DNA from: Enterococcus durans NBRC 100479 = LMG 10746
GTDB taxonomy: Bacteria; Bacillota; Bacilli; Lactobacillales; Enterococcaceae
Length of the DNA stretch: 44,945 nucleotides
NCBI RefSeq assembly: GCF_001544215.1
Contig: NZ_BCQB01000026.1
Coordinates: 1 to 44,945 of the forward strand
Reading direction: 5' to 3'
Shown here: in pieces, positions 34,887 to 44,569 of the stretch
Layout: each line of letters opens with the position of its first letter
Position numbering within the stretch: position 1 is the first letter of the stretch
The notes under the pieces: generated by a model
What the model was told of the DNA's origin: nothing
Database searches by the model: none
What the model saw: the letters and a program-made list of their open reading frames with translations, nothing else
Made by a program: the position numbers and the translations under genes

Positions 34887-35351
34887 ATGAACGTATTTTT
34901 TACAAAAATGATTGTGGTCCTCTTAAATCTTGGTTTTATCCTTCTTGGATTGCTTTTAACCGTCCAAGTGACTACAAGCGCCCCCCACACCTATGATTGG
35001 CAAACCCTTCTAATGGTGGGTATGCTTTACTTTATTCTTTTGAACTGTCTATTCATTGGCAGTAGATTATTCCGATTATTGACCCAAGCAGCGAATAATC
35101 AAGTCTTTTCCTCAGCCAGCTTAGCTATCTTCAAACAACTACGTGGTGCCTTACTGCTGATTGTTCTAGCTGTTTGTGGCTTATTGCCTAAGTTTTATCT
35201 TTTAGCAGATTTGAGTGATTCACCTGGGATCATGCTTCTCGGTGGTTCTATCATTTTATTCCCATTCGCTATTTATGTGTTATCGACTACCCTTTGCCGT
35301 CTACTGGAAGAAGCAATTTATTTAAAGAACGAGTCTGATTTAACTGTGTGA
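34887..35351 (+). CDS. DUF2975 family membrane protein
   Basis: 154 residues with four hydrophobic segments: MIVVLLNLGFILLGLLLTVQ, LLMVGMLYFILLNCLFIGSRLF, ALLLIVLAVCGLLPKFYLL and IMLLGGSIILFPFAIYVLSTTL. The layout and the F-S-x-x-S-L-x-I-F-K-Q-L linker are those of DUF2975. Of three closely spaced ATGs, the one at 34887 has AAAAGGA at the right distance. Coupled to the following HTH gene, the usual partner of DUF2975, 11 bases later. Confidence 0.85.
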   Translation: MNVFFTKMIVVLLNLGFILLGLLLTVQVTTSAPHTYDWQTLLMVGMLYFILLNCLFIGSRLFRLLTQAANNQVFSSASLAIFKQLRGALLLIVLAVCGLLPKFYLLADLSDSPGIMLLGGSIILFPFAIYVLSTTLCRLLEEAIYLKNESDLTV

Positions 35352-35362
35352 GGAGTGAGAAG

Positions 35363-35584
35363 ATGGCAATAATTATCCATTTGGATGTGATGTTAGCAAA
35401 ACGAAAAATGAGTGTAACTGACTTAAGTGACAAGGTTGGGATCACGATGGCCAATATCTCTATTTTAAAAAATGGCAAAGCAAAAGCGATCCGCTTTTCT
35501 ACCCTCGACAAAATTTGCGAGGTCTTGCATTGTCAACCTGGAGATATTATCGAATACGTAAAAGATGAGCCAATGGAAAAATAA
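35363..35584 (+). CDS. Small XRE-type regulator (YozG/Cro group)
   Basis: 73-residue helix-turn-helix protein (IIIHLDVMLAKRKMSVTDLSDKVGITMANISILKNGKAKAIRFSTLDKICEVLHCQPGDIIEYV). The start ATG is preceded by GAGGAG at 8 nt. Paired with DUF2975; such pairs are thought to be self-controlled regulatory units. Confidence 0.9.
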   Translation: MAIIIHLDVMLAKRKMSVTDLSDKVGITMANISILKNGKAKAIRFSTLDKICEVLHCQPGDIIEYVKDEPMEK

Positions 35585-35637
35585 CTACAAAAAAGCTGTT
35601 AAACTGATTCCTTAGTGTAGTCATCGAGTATAGGAAA

Positions 35638-35889
35638 AATCTAAAAATCAGGTTGCTATAGACTCTCGAATAAACGAAATTTCCAAAGTCATTTTTTTCG
35701 GAAATTTCAAAAGAAAAGCATGATACAAAAGTAAGAAACACTTTTGTTTCATGCTTTAAAAACGAATAAACGGCGGGAGCAGAAGCAACTCCTCCTTAAA
35801 TAAGTCGAAATCCACAAAGATTTGAAAAGTAATTTTCGTGAATTTCTTCTTATTTCTCGGAGTTAAACACTTCTGTCACAGCCTTTTTT
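35638..35889 (-). repeat. Modular intergenic repeat, copy 7
   Basis: Reverse orientation: the tail ATCAGGTTGCTATAGACTCT, then CTCGAATAAACG, the AAATTTCC/GGAAATTT part of module I, a strong hairpin (AAGCATGATACAAAAGT with ACTTTTGTTTCATGCTT, about 35716-35757), CGAATAAACGGCGGGAGCAG, and module II to CTTCTGTCACAGCC. The hairpin would end both the HTH transcript and, from the other side, the mazF transcript. Confidence 0.85.
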
Positions 35890-35936
35890 CATTTTACAAA
35901 AATCATCAGTCCTTATTGACAAAGAGCCGATTTTTC
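35890..35936. repeat. 47-bp repeat, copy at the mazF 3' end
   Basis: Contains the last codons and stop of mazF. 44 of 47 bases match 37137-37183. Confidence 0.85.
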
Positions 35937-36250
35937 TCTATAAATCTATTTAACTTTTTCGTATCATTTACTGATAGCATTCCAACTTTTTTAAAAGTTA
36001 TGTTTTCTTTGCTTTTGGGTATAGCCTTTAAAGTACCAACGTCAATCCATGATTGTTTTTGTAAACCTACTTCTTTCCATTCAGTAATTGGAAAATACAC
36101 TCTCTTTATTTTTTCTAACTTATTCTCATATTGGCTTGTGATTCCAAAGAACTCTACCCTATCTTTTTTATCACTAACTACCAAGATTGGTCTTCTTTTC
36201 CCACCATCTTTAAATGCTACGTATACCATCACTATTTCATTACGCTTCAT
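35906..36250 (-). CDS. MazF/PemK-type toxin
   Basis: 114-residue endoribonuclease-type toxin. From MKRNEIVMVYVAFKDGGKRR it shows the PemK/MazF fold: the conserved strand-loop GGKRRPILVVSDK, a FFGITSQYENK segment, and SWIDVGTLKAIPKS toward the end. Such toxins cut mRNA when the antitoxin is lost. The ATG at 36250 overlaps the antitoxin stop by 11 bases, so translation is coupled. It is shorter than some PemK proteins but the core is complete. Confidence 0.85.
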   Translation of the reverse strand: MKRNEIVMVYVAFKDGGKRRPILVVSDKKDRVEFFGITSQYENKLEKIKRVYFPITEWKEVGLQKQSWIDVGTLKAIPKSKENITFKKVGMLSVNDTKKLNRFIEKNRLFVNKD

Positions 36251-36521
36251 CGAACCACACATCTAACTTTTCATCTGTATCTAGAACATCCACCGGCATA
36301 TTCTTAGTTAGCTGTTGCAATCTGATTGCTTGCTTTTCTTCTTCACTTAGCTTTATATCTACTGGAAATTCGCCTCTAGCGACAACTTGTTTGTAAAAAA
36401 TTGTAATTGCTGTTGTAGCATTTAAGCCCAACTCCTCCAGTATCATTTCTGCATTCTCTTTTAGTTCTTTGTCTATTCTAACTTGTATCCTACTTTTTTC
36501 AGTTGAATTTTTTACCTTCAT
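36240..36521 (-). CDS. RelB/DinJ-family antitoxin
   Basis: 93-residue antitoxin. The N-terminal part (SRIQVRIDKELKENAEMILEELGLNATTAITIFYKQVVARGEFP) is the ribbon-helix-helix DNA-binding form of RelB/DinJ; the acidic C-terminal tail (EKLDVWFDEA) would wrap the toxin. RelB-type antitoxins more often pair with RelE/YafQ toxins, whereas the partner here is MazF-like. Start ATG follows AAAGGGGAGAAAG. Two 13-bp direct repeats in its promoter are likely binding sites. Confidence 0.88.
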   Translation of the reverse strand: MKVKNSTEKSRIQVRIDKELKENAEMILEELGLNATTAITIFYKQVVARGEFPVDIKLSEEEKQAIRLQQLTKNMPVDVLDTDEKLDVWFDEA

Positions 36522-36546
36522 TAACTTTCTCCCCTTTTGAGTAATT

Positions 36547-36601
36547 TATACTCTTTTTAATGCCATTATACTATATTTATGATTATAATATACTCTTTTT
36601 A
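36547..36601 (-). promoter_or_regulatory. Toxin-antitoxin promoter with two 13-bp iterons
   Basis: TATACTCTTTTTA occurs at 36547-36559 and again at 36589-36601, 42 bases apart (four helical turns) in the same orientation. They flank the AT-rich -10 candidate (TATAAT on the minus strand). Ribbon-helix-helix antitoxins commonly bind such repeats. Confidence 0.6.
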
Positions 36602-37133
36602 GTAATTTGCAAATAATCCAATACATAGTTCTCAAGCTTGCGTCTTCATGTTCACTTAATACAATTTCATCTTCATTACTGATTTTTAAAGTTAGAAAAG
36701 GCCACACATATTTTGAAATCAAATTTTCACTAGAAATAATCTTTGTGCCTAAATATATTTTAAAATCTTATGAAGTGCATTTTGGTATCTTCTATCCACA
36801 GAGGAATTTGATAGAATAAATGACTGCTCCTCTGTACTAATCAAAGGAATATCCACTCCATCTTCATGAAGAACTTCAGAAAAATTGTGCAACACAACCG
36901 TTTTAGATTCGGCATTCATTTCTGATCATTCAACTACCTATTTTTCTTGGTTAATTGTTGCTATAGAATCATCCGTGATTATAAAGAGATAATAATCGAC
37001 AAAATTTTTAAAATAATCTAGCCTATTTCTTGAAAGCTTTCCTGCATCAATAAATACGGTGTCTAAGTTCCTAAAATTATTTGCTTTGTTCATAAACGTC
37101 TGCACATGCAAATCTTTGGAGAGCTCATCCAGA
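36570..37133 (-). pseudogene. ParA/MinD-like protein remnant with stops and a frameshift
   Basis: A minus-strand frame reads DELSKDLHVQTFMNKANNFR, NLDTVFIDAGKLSRNRLDYF, KNFVDYYLFIITDDSIATIN and QEK, then TAG, VVE, TGA, then EMNAESKTVVLHNFSEVLHE and DGVDIPLISTEEQSFILSNS to KILKYI, where a stop follows. One base away it continues LGTKIISSENLISKYVWPFL and beyond. The pattern (strand TVFIDAG, VDYYLFIITDD, then a VVLHNFSEV strand and a P-L-I loop) resembles the second half of ParA/MinD-type ATPases. The Walker A half is missing. It may be left from a plasmid or other mobile element. Confidence 0.45.
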
Positions 37134-37136
37134 TTT

Positions 37137-37183
37137 CATTTTACAAAATTCATCAGTCCTTATTGATAAATAGCCGATTTTTC
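37137..37183. repeat. 47-bp repeat, second copy of the mazF 3' end
   Basis: Matches 35890-35936 with three differences, one of which would change a codon to a stop in mazF reading. It directly joins the ParA-like remnant on one side and an inverted repeat on the other, marking a recombination scar. Confidence 0.85.
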
Positions 37184-37187
37184 CCGC

Positions 37188-37239
37188 GGTGTAGCATTCC
37201 CCAAATGGATCATTCGTCTAATTCGGGGAATGCTACACC
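37188..37239. repeat. Perfect 15-bp inverted repeat with 22-base loop
   Basis: GGTGTAGCATTCCCC (37188-37202) is exactly complementary to GGGGAATGCTACACC (37225-37239). Neither strand continues into a T run, so it is not a normal terminator. It lies between the duplicated mazF end and the Mga-like gene. Confidence 0.85.
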
Positions 37240-37267
37240 ATAAAAAAGATCAGTAACAGCTTACTTT

Positions 37268-38676
37268 TCAAAGAGAAAAGTCATTGACATTTTGTTGATG
37301 GAATCTGATTAAATTATGTATTTCTCTTGTCCTTGGCATAACTGAAATGCCAAAGACCGGTATACCAGAAGACTGACTGAGTGCCACTGTTGATATGATA
37401 CAATCATATGTGTTTTTGAGTCTTACCTGATCGCTCAAACATCCAAGATCGTTCTTTATGAACCGATAACGATTCCCTAAATACAGCTTTAATTTACCTA
37501 CTATGTAATCTGCATGATGGATACCATCCATAACTAGCAACGCCTTCACTTGTTTCCCGACTTCTTTTTCTTTTATCACCGCAGGCCAATGAAACACCAG
37601 CCAAGTCACGATTTTTTCTAGCATCTCACTATCTACTTCATTGTCTTTTTTTCTCTTATCAAATATTTTTCTAACTCCACTTGGATGGATTTGATAAAGG
37701 GATGGAATTGCTGAAAAAATATCCGATATCTGTCATATAAGATATATGAGCACTCTTGCCTACCAGTGCTGCCATAAGCAACTCTTTCGATTACATCAGT
37801 ACGATCGGTACATAAAATTTGATATTTTATTTCCAGATAAGTAATAGCTAAATCGATGATCGCCCGAATATGGCTCATTTTTTCATGAATCATCTGCTGA
37901 TCCAACCGCAAGATTTTACGAAGAAAGGGATGGTGGATCATTTGTTCGATCTGTTCTTTATACCAATTATCCCAAGTCTCTTTGTCCTTCCCAGATTCTT
38001 CCCTCTCTTGTTCTGCCACGCTTTCGTATTGTGTGAGTGTACTTGCAATGTAAAAAAGCAATAAATCGTTTTCTTTTTGATCTAGTTGCAGGATTCTTTT
38101 CTGAAGCTGGTGATACATATCAAGTTCTGTCAGGAACCATCGGCTTTTTTTGCAAATGGTTGGCGAAAAAACTTCTTCTAAGCAAGTATACTTTTCTTGA
38201 AATAAACAAGCCATCAATTGAGTGATGGTTTCTTTTTTACCGATGATCTTGATTAGTCCGCGTATAGTCAACTGGTGTTTTTTAAGTACCTGATTGATTT
38301 TCTTCACTATCCGTCGCAAGGTACTTTCTGAAATGAACAATTCTTCGCATAGTTCCAAATACGAGCCATAGTGATTCAATAAAATCGACTCTAAGAAACG
38401 GAATTCGATCGATTCCTTCAATATCGTCCGATAGATATAATCTTCTGTGATATGCGGCGCAATCGTTACAGTGACACCGATATCCCGATCCATTTGGATA
38501 TGGATCTCTTTTGCGTATGAAATGATATCATTTAGGTCGTTTCTTACTGTTTTTGCAGAACAGGCCAGCTTTTTTTCTATGTCCTGAAAGCGATAGTTTT
38601 CTTTTTCAAAAAGCAACTCTAATAAATGAAGCTGACGTTTTAATTTATTTGATAAAATATCGAACATGTTATTCAC
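37268..38676 (-). pseudogene. Mga-like regulator, frameshifted in an A run
   Basis: Regulator of the Mga/PRD type. The first part (37633-38676, 347 residues) has an N-terminal winged helix (FQDIEKKLACSAKTVRNDLNDIISYAKEI) and a second HTH (YLELCEELFISESTLRRIVKKINQVL), the double layout of Mga proteins, then a PRD-like helical domain. It ends early after REKKTMK. With eight instead of seven A near 37650 the frame goes on as DNEVDSEMLEKIVTWLVFHW and the EIIB-like end VKALLVMDGIHHADYIVGKL to 37268, giving about 469 residues. The start is probably ATG at 38667 or GTG at 38676. Just downstream of a giant surface protein on the same strand. Confidence 0.8.
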
Positions 38677-38706
38677 CGTATTCTTTCATCTTGAATAAAT
38701 TTAAAA

Positions 38707-38748
38707 AGCACTCAATTAAAGAGTATTTCATCTAATTGAGTGCTTCTA
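38707..38748 (-). terminator. Terminator after the adhesin gene
   Basis: AAGCACTCAATTA pairs with TAATTGAGTGCTT (13 bp). On the minus strand it runs into TTTTTAAATTT. Confidence 0.9.
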
Positions 38749-38820
38749 TTCTTTATTTTAGAGAAGTTTGTTCGGGATAGAAAATTATTTTTTCTAAATT
38801 CAATAAAAAATGGTCTTGCG

Positions 38821-41800
38821 TTACTCTACTTTTTTATTTTCTGAATGGTCTTCTTTTTTTCGTTTCTTCCAAAACATCAGGAATCATATGGCACCGAAAC
38901 ATCCCTTGCAGTGACCCCATCTGCTGTCGCTACTTTGACATTCAGCGTTTTTGGTCCAGCTGTGTTCGTATCAAATGCATCCACTTGCTCTACAGTATAT
39001 AGGTTTTCGGCTAATTTTTGACCATTGAATCGAACATTTTCAATCAATTTCGTCGGATCTACTTCACTAGGATCTTCCCCTAAAGTCAATTCTTGTGTCA
39101 CTGTATCTGCCTCGATATCTGTGATTGGTTCAAATTCATGGTTCGATACTTGATAATGGGCATAATTCGAGCCACCGGTAAAGTTTTTGACCAAATCATC
39201 CCGCATCAATAAGTTTCGACTTCCTGGTTCCGCATGGTAGACTTTGATGACATCTCCTTCATCAATTGTCAAAGGCTGCCCTTTGTTGAAGCCTTTGATT
39301 GCTTGCCCGATCGTCATATTGCCAGTCACTTCATAGCTGTATTTCACTTTATCTGTGGATTCAGCTAACGGCATTCCCTCGTTAACGATCACTAGTGGCG
39401 GTTCTGAAGCTACAGTAGGCGTGTGCTGGTTTCAGTCATTTCTCCATTTTGTAAAGTTCGGATTGCTTCAAGTGGCGAGGCAACTTTCTTCGCATCAGGA
39501 TTTTCCACGACCTCGATTCGGTAATACACATCTCGTCCAAAAACATTGTTGACAGGGTTTTCCAGAACAGTCGTATCTTCCCCTTTTGTTGCTTTGATCG
39601 ACCAGTTATCATCTTGATTGATCATACTGAAAGCACCCACTGTAGCATCTTCCAGTCCTTTTAAGACAACCGTACTGCCCCAACGTACTTTATAAGGCAC
39701 GTCCATCTCAAGATCAGCTAATCCATCTTTCATTTCAAGGCGGATTTTAATCGTTTTATCCCCAATCGTACTTGTATCAAAATCAGATAATTTTTTGATC
39801 GTATATGCTTCCTCATCTACGGTTTCACCATTGATCCGCACATCCGCAAACAAGTCATTCAATTTTGTTTCAGTTGTTTCTACGCCTAAGAAGAACTCCT
39901 TGTTGGCAGATTCAGCCTCCATCACTGGTAACGCTTTGAAGCCATAGGCAGTTACTTCATAATACGCATAAGGTGATCCATAGGTGAAGTCTTCCTCTGA
40001 TTCATTGACATATAACACAGAACTACCGTCTGTCCGTTGTGGGTGATAAATCTTAACAACATCCCCAAATTGGACGCTGATGGCCTTATTGGTGCCAAAG
40101 TTATCCATGACTTGTTGCAACGTGGCACTGCCAGGAATTTCTTGAGCATCCGTAGAAACTCCCTTGCGAAGGACTTCAATCGAATAGTACAAAGAAGAGT
40201 CGCTACTGATTTGTTCATCTGCTGGTGTAGCTAAACCAGTGTGGATCGCTAATTGGCGTCCAGAACCATTCGTTGTATGCAGGGAGAAGGCTCCCGCTGA
40301 ATGCCCATTTTCTGACTTAAGCAAGATCGTGTTGCCCCATTTGACTTCATACGGTACCGTGATTTCTTTAGAGATATTGCCGTCTTTCGTGTCAAATTGG
40401 ATTCGTAGATCTTTTTTGCCAGCCGTTGTCGTATCAAATTCACCCAGTTGTTTTACTGTATATTGCCCCGGTGTCAATGGACTACCATTCACAGTCACAC
40501 TGTTCACTAGACTTGCTCCATCAACATTTGTCGTGATGTCGCCTAACGTGAATTCCTGTGGTGCCGAATCCACACTCACTGCTAAGATCGGTGTAAGCCC
40601 CTCTTCCGTCACTTCATAGTACGCTTCATTTGTACCTACCGTAAAGTCCTTCACCACTTCGTCCATCATAAAGAGGTTTTTGCCATTCGTTTCTGCATGA
40701 TAGACTTTGATGACATCCCCTACAGCCATCGCAAGTGGGCTGCCATTGTTAAATCCATTAATTGCCTCTCCGATCGTACTATTCCCTAAGACTTCATAGG
40801 TATAGCTACTACTTACTCCTTTTATCACATCCAAGCGGTAATAGACTTGACGCCCGAGCAAGTTATTCACTGGGTTACTTAAGTTGGTGCCATCCACACC
40901 TTGAGTTGATTGAAGCAACCATTGTTTGTTTTGTTTAACTAAACTAAACGCACCAACAGTGGCATCATTCAGTCCTTTCAATACCAGAGAATCCCCCCAC
41001 TTAACGGTATACTCCGCTTCGATCTCGTCAGATGACAAGCCATCTTTCGCCGTCACTTTCAATTTCACCTTTCGTGTACCTATCGTCTGCGTACTTATAT
41101 CTGATAATGTTTCTACTGTGTAAAGATTTTCATCGATCTCTTGTCCATTGATTTTGACAGTTGAAACCAATTGATTTGCATCGATCGTGCGCGTCTCTTC
41201 CCCTAACAGAAGCTCTTTCTTCGCTCCTTCGGCTGTCATTACAGGGACGGGCACAAAGCCTTGAGGAGTCACTTTATAGTAAGCATATTCTGTCCCATAG
41301 GTAAAATCTTTTTCCTGCTCTCCGATCATAACGACTGAACTATTCGCTGTTTTCTCAGGATGGTAGATTTTAATAACATCATTGAGTTGAACATTCAACG
41401 ATCCATTGCCATAATTAAAATCTTTGATGGCTTGGTTCACTGTAAAACGATTGGCTACTTCATACATGTACACACTTCGTTCATTTCGTAAAACCTCAAA
41501 GGAATAGTAAAGACCATATGGATCATTGGTAGGTCCCACTGTATCTTCACCAGTCGTAGCTAGTCCCTTCGTCATGGCAATCTGGACCGATGAAGCATTC
41601 GTATCCCCAATCCGTAACGAAAAGGCACCAGCAGCATCTCCAGTAGCCGAACGCATCAGGATCGTATTGACCCATTTCACTTCATACGGCACAGTGATTT
41701 CTTTAGAGACCATGCCATCTGTTGTTTCAAATTTGATCCGTAAGTTTTTTGATCCAGCAGAAGTGGTATCAAACTCTTCTAATTGAGTAACAGTATACAA

Positions 41801-44569
41801 ATTATTCGTTAATTCGATTCCGTTGACTTTGATACTCTTGATTAGTTTGGTGCCATCGATCCCCTTTGTGGTTTCCCCTAGAGAAAATTCCTGGGGAGCA
41901 GCATCTGCTTCAACATTTAAAACGGCTTCTAATCCGTGGTCCGTCACTTTATAATACGCATAGTTTGAACCAACAGTGAAATCTTTGACCAATTCATCTT
42001 CCATCAACAGATTTTTCCCGTTGGTCTCTGCGTGATAGACCTTGATCACATTCCCTTTCTCCACAATTAGAGGCTATCCATTATTGAAGCCATTGATTGC
42101 CTCACGAATCGAACGATTTCCTGCTACTTCATAGTTGTATTTTCTGGTACTCCCATCTAACACTTCAATACTGTAGTACGTCTCTCGGCCAAAATGATTA
42201 TTGACGAAACCACTTAAGTTTGTTCCATTGACACCTTGACTTGACTGAAGTGCCCACTGACCGTTTTGATTTAATAAGCTATATGCACCTACAGTTGTAT
42301 CATTCAAGCCTTTCAAGACAAACGTACTACCCCACCCAACGCTATAATTGATCTCGAATTCTTCGGAAGCAATCCCATCTTTCATATTGATACGGACACG
42401 CATTTTTCGAGAACCGATCGTACTGGTATCAAAATGACCAAGTGCTTCTACGGTGTACTCGCTTTTATCAAGTTTCTCCCCATTGATCGTTGCATTTTCG
42501 ATTAAACTTGCGGAATCAATATTGCGCGTGTCTTCTCCCAAAACAAATACTTTTCCTGCACTTTCAGCTTCTACTACTGGCGCTGGTACAAAACCGTTTT
42601 GGGTTACTCGATAATATGCATAATCTGACCCATAGGTAAAATCATGTTCTTTTTCATCGATCATTACCACTGAACTGTTTGCAGACTTTTCTGGGTGGGT
42701 GATTTTGATGAGATCATTCATTTGAACAGTGATCGCCTTGTTGGGTCTTCCAAACGCATCACTGATCTCTTGTAATGTGGAACGATTATGTATTTCTTGT
42801 GCATATATTTCATTCCCGTTTCGTAACACTTCAAACTTATAATACGGTGCGAATTGTTGCGCGTTGGGATTGACTGCTTCGTTCCATGGTGAATCCAAGC
42901 CTCGCCGCATCACTATAGTCGCATTAGAAGCATTAGAGCTATCTAAGTTCAATGAGAACGCCCCAGCTGATCTACCATCTTTTGCACGCATCAAGATCGT
43001 CTGCCCCCAAGAAACATTTACCGAAGTCTCAGCCGATCCTTTGATTATCGTTCCGCTATCAGGATGTTTCGTTTGCAAAGTCATTTTAACTGAATGTCGA
43101 CCGACAACATCATTTTTGGGTTCGATTGACTCTTCGGGTACAAATTCTACGGTATTCATATCGATCTCTCGACCGTGCATCGTAACAGACTCCACGTAAT
43201 TTTTAAAAGAAGTTGCCAGTGTCGGATACGTTTTCCCTATTGATCGATTCTCCATCGGCTTTAACTTGATCGTCAGGCCTTCATTTCTTTTGATATTCAT
43301 TTTTATTTCAGCTTCCGCTTCTCTACCATCCTCTGTTTTCACACGTGCTCTCCATGTTTGGACACCGACAGTTGAGGTACTTGGATTGTTTATCCATTCT
43401 AATGTATATTTCTGGGCCGTTACTACATCAAAATAATCTTTAGGATCAGGGACTTTATCATATTGTAAAATATCAAAAGTACCTGATTTAGGGGTGATTA
43501 ATTTCTCTATACTGATATTAAAGGTCGTGGTTACACTCCTACCCGTCTGATCACTTACCCGGACCCTCACCGGTTGCACCCCCAGTTTGCTAGTATCAGG
43601 AGCCACCTCCCATTGATAGGAAACGTTTCCACGTGAATTCCCAACATCCACATACTCTTTTGGATCAGGCACTGCTGCATGTAGTTCAAGGGCATGTGTA
43701 CCTGATTTTTCTTTAGCGGTCAATGCCCCGATAGTCAATGGAACATCTACTTTAAATTCAGCAGGGACAACAAATGTGTTTAAGTGCGTACCAGCGGAAC
43801 TATTCCACCCATAATTAACTGGTAAGCGCGGTACCTTGAAGACTTCTTCTTGCGGCGGCGCAACTTTTAAACGAGTAAACGTAGCATTAAGCTTTCCAGC
43901 AAGTATTTTGCCGACAGCATCATCCGTTGGTAACATGCGCATCCGCCAATTTCCACTTTCAGAAATGACATCCATATAATAAATAGTGACTCCGAATGTT
44001 GGCGAAAAGGCTATCCGTTGCAATACATTGACATTATAAGGAGTAATAGTGAGTAGAGAAGTAGGAAATCCTGAATGATTCTGCGGAGTAGCTATGCCGC
44101 TATACCCTGAAAATAAATCATCTGCTGCGATCGTATCCCCCACAACATAATTGTCCGTTTGGGGAGAAAAATTAGCGGTGATCCTTCTTTGCACCTCCCG
44201 AACCATCCAGCCGGATATCAGAATGTCATTATTATAATCAGTCTCTGGCAGATTATCAGGTATCGGTTGAGCCAATGAACGCAGCAGGGTATCTCCCTGT
44301 AACAAGGACTCCCCTTCAAGTAATTTGACACTTTCTTTTTCCGTTTTCTTTTTGCTCTCCGTCGTACTTTTTTCTTTAGCTGTTGTGGCTGTCGTCTTTT
44401 CTTTCTTCTTTTCTGAGGTACTCGTACTATCTGTTTTGCTCGTGCTTCCAATTGCAGAACGTTCAACGGATTCTAGCGACGAGACCGCCTCAACAACTGG
44501 ACCACTGATATTTCCAAAAGTCAGTCCTAAGATCAAGGAACTATGTAACAGTTTTTTACTGGTTTTCAC
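38821..44569 (-). pseudogene. Giant repeat-containing surface adhesin, broken by a stop, a frameshift and loss of its sorting signal
   Basis: Would be a wall-anchored protein of about 1900 residues. GTG start with AAAGGAGG upstream; signal peptide to about residue 28; a Ser/Thr/Lys/Glu linker; a beta-rich N-domain (ITANFSPQTDNYVVGDTIAA); two Ig-like modules (VSYQWEVAPDTSKLGVQPV, YTLEWINNPSTSTVGVQTW); then alternating modules of about 190 residues, type A (ILMRAKDGRSAGAFSL) and type B (VLKGLNDTTVGAYSLLNQNG), three of each. Lesions: TAG (42074-42076) where sister repeats have Ser; one missing base near 39423; and after VPYDS an out-of-frame tail MFWKKRKKEDHSENKKVE, the cytoplasmic end of a sorting signal whose LPxTG and membrane helix are gone. 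The function is unknown, probably host binding. Confidence 0.85.

Noticed and set aside
36607..36819. 70-codon plus-strand frame
   Set aside because: It is antisense to the ParA-like remnant, whose frames give more protein-like sequence.
37188..37239. Intrinsic terminator for the Mga-like gene
   Set aside because: The stem is strong but neither strand has the following T run.
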